Below the pieces are notes generated by a model that was not told the origin of the DNA, ran no database searches, and worked only from the letters and a program-made list of their open reading frames with translations. Shown here piece after piece: positions 1-4,748 of a stretch of 6,254 nt of DNA. Source of the stretch: JAYRWN01 sp041917975 (lineage in GTDB: Bacteria > Bacteroidota > Bacteroidia > Chitinophagales > Saprospiraceae). The DNA lies in NCBI GenBank assembly GCA_041917975.1, contig JAYRWN010000339.1, forward strand, positions 1 to 6,254, given 5' to 3'. Both the position numbers and the translations under genes were made by a program. Each line of letters starts with the position of its first letter. Within the stretch, counting starts at the first letter, position 1.

Positions 1-277
1 AGGCGCCGTGGTTCAACTAACCAAAACCCTGGCCCTGGAGCTCGCACCCTTTAATATCCAGGTCAACGCCATCTGCCCAGGTCCTTTTCTTACCGAAATG
101 AATGCCTCCATCGCCGGTACGGAGGATGGCCAAAAGTTTGTTTTGGGCGCCACCGCTTTAGGCCGCTGGGGTGAATTGGCCGAAATACAAGGTGCAGTAC
201 TTTTCTTTGCCAGCGCGGCCGCCAATTATTGTGTGGGTTCCATCCTTACCGTGGATGGCGGGTGGACAGCCAAATAG
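1..277 (+). CDS. SDR-family NAD(P)-dependent oxidoreductase, C-terminal part (5' end outside window)
   Basis: This is the last third of a classical short-chain dehydrogenase/reductase, a cytosolic NAD(P)-dependent oxidoreductase. Reading starts in frame at base 2 (G-A-V-V-Q-L-T-K-T-L-A-L-E). Base 1 would be the last base of the lysine codon of the YxxxK catalytic motif, because 'KGAV' normally follows that tyrosine; this is inferred, since the tyrosine lies outside the window. Visible family marks are the post-catalytic helix, the cofactor-contacting loop 'NAICPGPFLTEM', the segment 'LGRWGELAEIQGAVLFFAS' and the classical C-terminal 'TVDGGW'. Family members are about 250-260 residues, so roughly 165 residues are missing on the left. 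The wording around PGPFLTEM and GRWGE resembles gluconate 5-dehydrogenase-like SDRs, but the substrate cannot be told from this piece. The gene ends with TAG. The GTG at 8-10 is internal and not a start. Confidence 0.93.
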   Translation, partial: GAVVQLTKTLALELAPFNIQVNAICPGPFLTEMNASIAGTEDGQKFVLGATALGRWGELAEIQGAVLFFASAAANYCVGSILTVDGGWTAK

Positions 278-332
278 TCCTTCAAGTACTTCACCGCCCT
301 TTTTAGGGTGTTCTAATCATCGAAATAAGGGC

Positions 333-348
333 TTTGGATTCTTCCAAA
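333..348. repeat. Small inverted repeat between convergent genes
   Basis: TTTGGA, the loop TTCT and TCCAAA form a perfect 6-bp stem with a 4-base loop. It lies in the 99-base gap between the convergent SDR (+) and DHFR-like (-) genes, where a two-way terminator would be expected. A second, weaker hairpin, CCCT-TTTT-AGGG, lies at 297-308. Neither is followed by a convincing T-run on either strand, so a terminator role is only a guess. Confidence 0.25.
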
Positions 349-376
349 TCCTGATGAGCCACAGCTTACTAATAAT

Positions 377-895
377 TTACTTCAGCGCATAAGTCAACGC
401 CACGAGCCCGGAAGAATATGTTTTTGAATCCAATAAATGTAAATTAATTCTCTCTCTGATCCTGCTGAATAATGGCTTCCCCGCGCCCAGGATCACCGGG
501 TGGATGGCTAACCCAATTTCATCGATCAGGTTATGTTCTAAAAGGGATGCGGTCAAATCAGCTCCGCCAAACAACCAAATATCTTTTCCGGGTGCCTGTT
601 TTATCCGTTCTATTTCCGCTTTTATGTCCCCGCTGACCAAAATGGCATCCGGCTTTACCTCCTTGAGCGTATTCGAAAAAACATATTCGCTAAGTTTTGG
701 AAAACCCGGCATAGCTGCATCTCCCATCGTTAACGTCAGTTCATACGACCGTCGGCCTATAAAAATGCTGTCAATGCGTTTAAAAAAATCAGTCATGCCG
801 TAGTCCTGGTCGGTAAAACACCAATCGTATTCGCCATGAGGGCCTTCAATATAGCCATCCAAACTAACGGCCAGGGATAAAATGACTTTTCGCAT
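377..895 (-). CDS. Dihydrofolate reductase family protein (RibD C-terminal domain)
   Basis: A 172-residue soluble protein that is one complete RibD-C/DHFR-like domain, of the stand-alone YwjB/YyaP type. The N-terminus 'RKVILSLAVSLDGYIEG' (residues 2-18) is the first strand and loop typical of the family. 'GRRSYE' (47-52) matches the GRxTYE nucleotide-contact segment, 'IWLFGGADL' (106-114) the GG(A/G) cofactor loop, and 'VILGAGKPLF' (134-143) the conserved C-terminal signature. Length and ends match the family, so it appears intact. Real DHFR (FolA) and RibD reductase activity are not established for this subgroup; NADPH-dependent reduction of some pterin-like or other small molecule is a family-based inference. 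The start is the ATG at 893-895, where homology begins. No Shine-Dalgarno is visible upstream ('GCGACTT' then ATG). It lies 101 bases downstream of the DUF1295 gene on the same strand and converges on the SDR gene. The stop is TAA. Confidence 0.93.
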   Translation of the reverse strand: MRKVILSLAVSLDGYIEGPHGEYDWCFTDQDYGMTDFFKRIDSIFIGRRSYELTLTMGDAAMPGFPKLSEYVFSNTLKEVKPDAILVSGDIKAEIERIKQAPGKDIWLFGGADLTASLLEHNLIDEIGLAIHPVILGAGKPLFSRIRERINLHLLDSKTYSSGLVALTYALK

Positions 896-938
896 AAGTC
901 GCGTTAATAAAGTGAATCAAATACGTTATGCTTAATTC

Positions 939-958
939 AATTATTAAAGATAATAATT
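939..958. repeat. A+T-only inverted repeat upstream of the DHFR-like gene
   Basis: AATTATTA, the loop AAGA and TAATAATT form a perfect 8-bp stem made only of A and T. It lies in the 101-base gap after the DUF1295 stop and about 45-65 bases before the DHFR-like start. The stem would be weak as RNA, so it may be a protein-binding site, part of a promoter region or chance in A+T-rich DNA. I could not place a confident promoter beside it. Confidence 0.35.
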
Positions 959-996
959 AATCCGTCTCGCTTTTTTGGGTACAACAGGCCTGATTG

Positions 997-1764
997 CTAA
1001 TTTTTGGGCCACCAAGGCACCAGAGCATTGGTGCGCCGCTTGTAATCCAGGTATTCCGGCTGGTGAGCATATTTTTGTTCCAGCAGAGGTATTCCGGAAA
1101 CAAATAAAATCAACCAGGTAATCGTGATTGGGCTGATGATCGCCCACCACGCTCCATGGACCGGGACCACTATGAAAAACAAGCCCCACCACATCATCAA
1201 TTCTCCGAAATAGTTCGGGTGCCGGGTATAACGCCAGACGCCGGATTGTAGAATGGCTCCAGGGTACGGTTTATGGCGAATGAACCGGCTTAATTGCCAG
1301 TCACCGGCGACTTGAAAATAAAATCCGGTTATCCAGAAAAATAAACCCATCCATGACAACCAGGACCACCCGTCCAAACGTGAACAGCTAATATATAAGG
1401 GCGGTAACACAATGACCGCTAACAAAAGGGTCTGCAGGATAAACACCTGTAAAAAACTGCGTAACATAAACCACCGCCCCCAACTATCGCGCCACTGGCG
1501 GTAACGATAATCTTCATCCTTGCCGCGGTTACGCAGAAATAAATAGATGGCCAAACGTATCCCCCACAGCATAATTAACACCGGAACCCACTTGGCAGAT
1601 CCTGCTGGAGGTAATTGAATTAAAACATACATCGCGCATAGTGCTCCCCCGGCGCCCCAGGCCAGATCCGCTACATCATTGCGTTTATACCACACACTCA
1701 CCCCATACCAGATTAATGCATGTAGCATAAGTAACATGGCGCAATGAGACCAGAAGGTTTCCAT
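997..1764 (-). CDS. DUF1295 family integral membrane protein (steroid 5-alpha-reductase-like fold)
   Basis: A 255-residue, complete DUF1295 protein, a family related to the C-terminal domain of steroid 5-alpha-reductase and to isoprenylcysteine methyltransferase-type membrane enzymes. The sequence shows several hydrophobic segments (about residues 8-25, 35-52, 59-77, 103-122, 134-152, 190-226). It also shows the conserved polar motifs 'ADLAWG' (32-37), 'RNRGKDEDYRY' (78-88), 'GDWQLSRF' (154-161), 'SGVWRYTRHPNYFGE' (174-188) and 'SGIPLLE' (223-229). The RHPNYxGE block is the likely NADPH- or cofactor-binding signature of the fold. A reductase-type reaction on a lipid is a family-level inference; no substrate can be named. 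Its ATG overlaps the stop of the upstream DUF2177 gene by one base (TAATG), which suggests translational coupling; no Shine-Dalgarno is visible. The stop is TAG, showing that TAG is used as a normal terminator in this genome. Confidence 0.93.
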   Translation of the reverse strand: METFWSHCAMLLMLHALIWYGVSVWYKRNDVADLAWGAGGALCAMYVLIQLPPAGSAKWVPVLIMLWGIRLAIYLFLRNRGKDEDYRYRQWRDSWGRWFMLRSFLQVFILQTLLLAVIVLPPLYISCSRLDGWSWLSWMGLFFWITGFYFQVAGDWQLSRFIRHKPYPGAILQSGVWRYTRHPNYFGELMMWWGLFFIVVPVHGAWWAIISPITITWLILFVSGIPLLEQKYAHQPEYLDYKRRTNALVPWWPKN

Positions 1765-2174
1765 TAATTAGAACTTTTAATCCAGGTCCAAATAACATAT
1801 CCGGCCACACTGGTGCAGGCGGTCAGAAATATACCCCACAAAATATCCACCAAGACCACGATCATTGGCCAATGTTTTAAGGTAGCCAGATTGGTCAGAT
1901 CATAAGTAGCATAGGTGAAAAAACCAAATAATGCCCCCAAAATAAGCGCTTTGCCAAGGCTGTTTTTTTCCACCGCCGGCAGAATGGAGAAAATAAAAAT
2001 ACCGATGATAAATAATAAATAAAAAATTATCGCCGCGGTCCAATTTACTTTCTCACTGAGAAAACCCTGCAGGTGTTTTTGATAAAAATTTTTAGCTACT
2101 AAACCCAACCACAGTATATCCAGCGAAAAAAATACGCCAGCGGTCAGCAAATAGACTATCAAGGTTTTAATCAT
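1764..2174 (-). CDS. DUF2177 family membrane protein
   Basis: A 136-residue protein that is full length for DUF2177 and predicted to span the inner membrane four times (about residues 4-25, 46-66, 74-91, 105-130). Family signatures seen are 'LDILWLG' (18-24), 'YATYDLTNLATLKHWP' (88-103) and 'VDILWG' (109-114). The biochemical role of DUF2177 is unknown. It is directly coupled to the DUF1295 gene: its TAA stop shares one base with the next ATG. The two families are often adjacent in other bacteria, in clusters that also carry cyclopropane-fatty-acid synthase-like and FAD-oxidoreductase genes under ECF sigma/ChrR control; that is recalled knowledge, and none of those partners is visible in this window. 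The start is ATG at 2172-2174, preceded by 'AATTCACC' with no Shine-Dalgarno. The upstream gap to the TfoX-like gene is 46 bases, short enough for a shared transcript. Confidence 0.92.
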   Translation of the reverse strand: MIKTLIVYLLTAGVFFSLDILWLGLVAKNFYQKHLQGFLSEKVNWTAAIIFYLLFIIGIFIFSILPAVEKNSLGKALILGALFGFFTYATYDLTNLATLKHWPMIVVLVDILWGIFLTACTSVAGYVIWTWIKSSN

Positions 2175-2220
2175 GGTGAATTGGCTTTAGTTATAGATTA
2201 ATCAGTGAATTTTAAATGAC

Positions 2221-2580
2221 TTATTTAGTCGAAGATTTTGGTTTCAATTGACCTACGTAACCAAAACTAACGGCAAAATAAGTCCTGATTAAGTCGAAAT
2301 TTTCAAATACCTGGTCCGGAACAAAAACATATTCTTTTAACACCCTGCCATGTGCCATACATAACTGCGTGTCGTGTCGTAGCATAAATTCTTCGCGCGC
2401 AGCTAATGGTAACCTCAAGCCCAGATGGCCTTCTGCATCTAAAAAAGAAAACATATGACCATGCCATGATGTATAAGGCATGGTCGCTCCTTTGAGTTCG
2501 ACCACCGGAATGGTTGATACCAATCTTTTGTAAAGGACGAATTTATCCTCTGGAAAACTGTATTTCTTTTTAGAAGTCAT
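2221..2580 (-). CDS. Small TfoX/Sxy N-terminal-like domain protein
   Basis: A 119-residue soluble protein. It resembles short stand-alone proteins with a TfoX/Sxy (YjbR-like) N-terminal fold: 'LVSTIPVVELKGATMPYTS' (20-38), 'GHMFSFLDAEGHLGLRLP' (41-58), then 'EEFMLRHDTQLC' and 'KEYVFVPD' (82-89), ending in a basic 'LKPKSSTK' tail. The strand-turn-strand 'MFSFL..EGHLGLRLP' is the best match to the TfoX fold, where similar text reads roughly 'MFG..F..DGK.-L.L'. I recall close relatives in Bacteroidota and actinobacteria with the same MPYTS-GHMFSF-KEYV pattern and no known function. It is unlikely to be a competence regulator merely because of the name. Start ATG at 2578-2580, preceded by 'AAAAAAGCTT', an A-rich leader with no Shine-Dalgarno, as is usual in Bacteroidota. 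The stop is TAA. It could be the first gene of a TfoX-like/DUF2177/DUF1295 transcript. Confidence 0.82.
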   Translation of the reverse strand: MTSKKKYSFPEDKFVLYKRLVSTIPVVELKGATMPYTSWHGHMFSFLDAEGHLGLRLPLAAREEFMLRHDTQLCMAHGRVLKEYVFVPDQVFENFDLIRTYFAVSFGYVGQLKPKSSTK

Positions 2581-2734
2581 AAGCTTTTTTATCAGAACAC
2601 TATAATAAACATGCGGATGTGGCCTAAGTTGCAGTTAAAAATAAAAATATTAAATGTATATTATTCGTTCGCTTAATTTTTACTTATTAATTCAAGGAAA
2701 TGTATTCTCCGGGTCGCTCAAAATTGACAAACAA
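2581..2734. other. A+T-rich intergenic stretch, likely upstream region of the TfoX-like gene
   Basis: About 150 very A+T-rich bases with no credible gene on either strand. Read on the minus strand it leads into the TfoX-like gene and holds a TATTAT/TATAGT-like hexamer about 20 bases before the ATG. I found neither a matching -35 nor the TAnnTTTG element of Bacteroidota promoters, so no promoter is called. An AAGGAA at 2694-2699 abuts an ATG at 2700 on the plus strand, too close to act as a normal ribosome binding site. Confidence 0.4.
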
Positions 2735-3024
2735 ATTTTTTTTACAATCACCACACGCACCACCAACTTTCACTAATACTTGCGGCCTCCGCGAGAAAAA
2801 AATAAACCAAATCAGTATATTTCCTATACACCATATTTATTCACAATTGCCCTACACCCCATCCCACACTACTACTTTGCGGACTTTGCGCGCTCGGCGA
2901 GAAATAAATAAACCAAAAACGCGTATTTCCATTCAGTGTATTTATTCACACATACCCTACACCCCATCCCACACTACTACTATGCGGACTTTGATCGCTC
3001 CGCGAGAAATAAATAAACCAAAAA
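2735..3024. repeat. Tandem array of about 105-bp intergenic repeats, three copies (one degenerate)
   Basis: Copies B (2834-2919) and C (2939-3024) lie exactly 105 bases apart and match at 79 of 86 aligned bases by my hand count. Each runs TATTTATTCACA, a 4-base variable patch, CCCTACACCCCATCCCACAC, TACTACT, TGCGGACTTTG, a variable core, GCGAGAAATAAATAAACC and an A-run. Copy A (about 2735-2808) is more diverged but keeps the order, with TGCGG at 2781, CCGCGAG at 2789-2795 and AATAAACC at 2801-2808, 106 bases before the same point in B. The linkers after A and B also resemble each other (GTATwTTCC... then TATTTATTCAC). Each unit carries a small hairpin: GCGGA (2984-2988) with TCCGC (2999-3003) in C; GCGG-CCT-CCGC in A; the same stem with one mismatch in B. 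The style recalls the 'CTTTGCG...GCGAGAAA' intergenic repeats of Bacteroidota. The function is unknown, and the array lacks the short uniform repeats and unique spacers of a CRISPR. Confidence 0.85.
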
Positions 3025-3044
3025 TTGATAATCCAGAATAATAC

Positions 3045-3416
3045 TCATTCCGGTTCCCTTCTATTCGCATAAACTGCCAGAATCAAGGGGATCATCAGAT
3101 AAGTCAATCCAATATCGGTCATGTAAGCGCCAAATTCCATTTTCATGGGACTATCCAACAAAAACAGCGGTAAGTCAATAGCCAGATTAACTCCTGCCCA
3201 GACTAATCCGACCTTGACACAATTTTTTAAGCTCAATATCTCCTGTTTAAAATAAATATGTCCGTACAGAATAGTAACACCGGTAAGGATAATACTAATT
3301 AATGTTTCAAAAAAAGGCGGATTAGATGTTTTAATTGGGAAAATCAGAAACGATACCATAAAAACTGTCGCCCATAATAAAAAGCCGTACAGGATAGTTT
3401 TAGCATATTGTTTCAT
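3045..3416 (-). CDS. Uncharacterised four-helix membrane protein
   Basis: A 123-residue hydrophobic protein with four likely membrane helices (about residues 8-27, 38-55, 66-86 and 101-117) and short charged connections. Recognisable features are 'FLIFPIKTSNPPFFETL' (23-39), 'DLPLFLLDSPMKM' (81-93) and 'YMTDIGLTYLMIPL' (98-111). I recall similar small proteins (NP-LFE-L, then SPM-M---YM-DIGLTYL-IP) in Bacteroidota and archaea, all without assigned function, so it appears to belong to a conserved family rather than being a chance frame. It begins at ATG 3414-3416 with the A/T-rich leader 'TTTTTCAAACC' and no Shine-Dalgarno, and ends with TGA next to the repeat array. It lies 63 bases downstream of the DUF5107/TPR gene on the same strand and could be co-transcribed with it, but no functional link is evident. 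Confidence 0.82.
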   Translation of the reverse strand: MKQYAKTILYGFLLWATVFMVSFLIFPIKTSNPPFFETLISIILTGVTILYGHIYFKQEILSLKNCVKVGLVWAGVNLAIDLPLFLLDSPMKMEFGAYMTDIGLTYLMIPLILAVYANRREPE

Positions 3417-3479
3417 GGTTTGAAAAATCAGAATTAATTACCAATAATATTTCTCCGCTTGCAAGAATTAAGGCCCTGC

Positions 3480-4685
3480 TCATTTCATCTGCTCCATACT
3501 CTTCAGCATGGTCTGTGCCCACAGATGATCAGCCCGCCATTCCAGCGCTGTACGGAATGATGCCTTGGCTTCTTTGGCATTTTTCTGGGCCAACCTGGCT
3601 AACCCCAGTTGATAATGCGTATTCGCCAGCATCAACTTCTCGTTTCCGGTTTCGCCAAACTTGGAGAAAAAATCCGTTTCACCGCCATCTCTTAATTTTT
3701 TTTCAGCAGATGCCGCCAGTCGGGCAACCGTCGCCTGCGCTTCAGAAGTTCGTCCTAATTTTTCCAGGGCCAGGGCCTGGTAATACAAATATTCATTATC
3801 CCCGCATGCCTGAGTAGCAGCACGCTGAAAATAATCCTGTGCTTTAGATTTATTCCCATTTAAAAAATATCCTTCCCCGACATAATAATGCACCTGGATA
3901 TCCCGCACATTTTCGCTGGTTTTACCCACGCGTTGATTGGCTGGATATTCTGTCGCCTTCAGATACACGTTCAGCGCCGCTTTCTTTTTATTGGCCTTAA
4001 CCAAATGCAGCCCCTGCAGAAGATGAGCATTCACATGAATATCATGAATCCATTCATTCCCTTCCATCGCGGTGAAGAAATACGTATTCAAATGGTTGAT
4101 GGTCTGATCGATCTGCCCGTTTAATACCAACACATGCAGGTAATGCATAAATAAGTTGTTATGGGTGGCCATTAGCGGCAAATTTTTCTGCATGGTGGCC
4201 AACCGCACGGCCGGCGCTGTATTATTCTGCGCATACAGGTTATCCAGTTCCAGATAATAAGTCGGATCCTGCGGGTTAACGCGGATGGCTTGTTCATAAT
4301 ATTGAATGGCCTGGGGAATCTGCTTGAGGTGGCGATGATAACCAAACCCCAGGTTGCGCCAGGCAATGGCCAGATCCGGGGCCAGGTCTACCGCACGATG
4401 CCAACAATTAATGCCTTCCTGTGGTTGCCGGTCATACCACAGGTTGCCCAGAAAATAGTACGCCCGGGCATCTCCGGGTTGTTTTTTTAGAGCATAATAC
4501 CATACCGGCAGCATTTCCAACCGGTGGGGAAATACATAATCCATGGAAGCGGTGGTGGCCTTCTGCAGGTGCTCTTGGGCTTTAGTCTCTTCTCCCTGCT
4601 GATGGTATAAATGGGCCATAAAGTAATACAACTCAGCCCGGCCTTGAAGGGCATTTTCCGGAATATTGGCGGCCAGCTGCAGCAC
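3480..4685 (-). CDS. C-terminal TPR half of a DUF5107/TPR protein, separated by an in-frame TAG
   Basis: This 401-codon frame continues, in the same reading frame, the DUF5107 gene that ends at the TAG at 4746-4748. The 20 sense codons between the TAG and the GTG at 4683-4685 (NYLESAVDYLNFG, then LPGEALN) are also good TPR-type sequence. The piece is almost entirely tetratricopeptide repeats. Clear units are near residues 75-107 ('AYYFLGNLWYD' to 'WHRAVDLAPD'), 109-140 ('WRNLGFGYHR' to 'YEQAIRVNPQD'), 265-290 and 354-387. The block 'FPHRLEMLPVWYYALKKQP' (52-70) is typical of the C-terminal part of this family. TPRs bind other proteins; partners are unknown. If the piece is expressed alone, the GTG at 4685 is the first plausible start, with a GGTGAG nine bases upstream. 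More likely it is the stranded end of one protein of about 1,100 residues. The stop is TGA. Confidence 0.85.
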   Translation of the reverse strand: MLQLAANIPENALQGRAELYYFMAHLYHQQGEETKAQEHLQKATTASMDYVFPHRLEMLPVWYYALKKQPGDARAYYFLGNLWYDRQPQEGINCWHRAVDLAPDLAIAWRNLGFGYHRHLKQIPQAIQYYEQAIRVNPQDPTYYLELDNLYAQNNTAPAVRLATMQKNLPLMATHNNLFMHYLHVLVLNGQIDQTINHLNTYFFTAMEGNEWIHDIHVNAHLLQGLHLVKANKKKAALNVYLKATEYPANQRVGKTSENVRDIQVHYYVGEGYFLNGNKSKAQDYFQRAATQACGDNEYLYYQALALEKLGRTSEAQATVARLAASAEKKLRDGGETDFFSKFGETGNEKLMLANTHYQLGLARLAQKNAKEAKASFRTALEWRADHLWAQTMLKSMEQMK

Positions 4686-4745
4686 ATTGAGCGCCTCACC
4701 GGGCAGCCCAAAATTGAGATAATCTACCGCGCTCTCCAGGTAATT

Positions 4746-4748
4746 CTA
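4746..4748 (-). other. In-frame amber (TAG) codon interrupting the DUF5107/TPR gene
   Basis: The minus-strand reading is ...TGG CGC CAT CAG CTG TAG AAT TAC CTG GAG AGC..., that is WRHQL, stop, NYLES. The frames on both sides are identical, so no insertion or deletion is needed; one base explains the break. TPR-like sequence resumes at once after the stop and stays open for 1,263 bases. The simplest origin is a CAG to TAG transition (Gln to stop), and glutamine suits this position, though TGG, AAG, GAG, TAT/TAC or TTG are also one change away. Candidates are a recent nonsense mutation, a sequencing or assembly error, or read-through. Nearby SDR and DUF1295 genes end with TAG at their natural family ends, which argues against TAG being a sense codon genome-wide. 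Confidence 0.9.

Noticed and set aside
278..376. Confident intrinsic terminator between the SDR and DHFR-like genes
   Set aside because: Two small hairpins exist (297-308 and 333-348), but neither has a following T-run on either strand.
504..803. 99-codon plus-strand frame
   Set aside because: It is antisense to the well-supported DHFR-like gene and shows no family resemblance.
944..1192. 82-codon minus-strand frame
   Set aside because: It is an out-of-frame shadow of the DUF1295 gene end; the DUF1295 frame has family motifs up to its natural stop.
2735..3024. CRISPR array
   Set aside because: Units of about 105 bases repeat almost whole, including the would-be spacers; there are only three copies, and no cas genes are in the window.
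2700..3041. 113-codon plus-strand frame as a protein-coding gene
   Set aside because: It is made of the tandem repeat, has no usable ribosome binding site (AAGGAA abuts the ATG), and differences between copies are all amino-acid changing.
4487..4711. Minus-strand frame bridging the TAG, suggesting a frameshift between the two DUF5107 halves
   Set aside because: The two halves are already in the same frame, and this shifted frame reads as arginine/cysteine-rich nonsense rather than TPR sequence.
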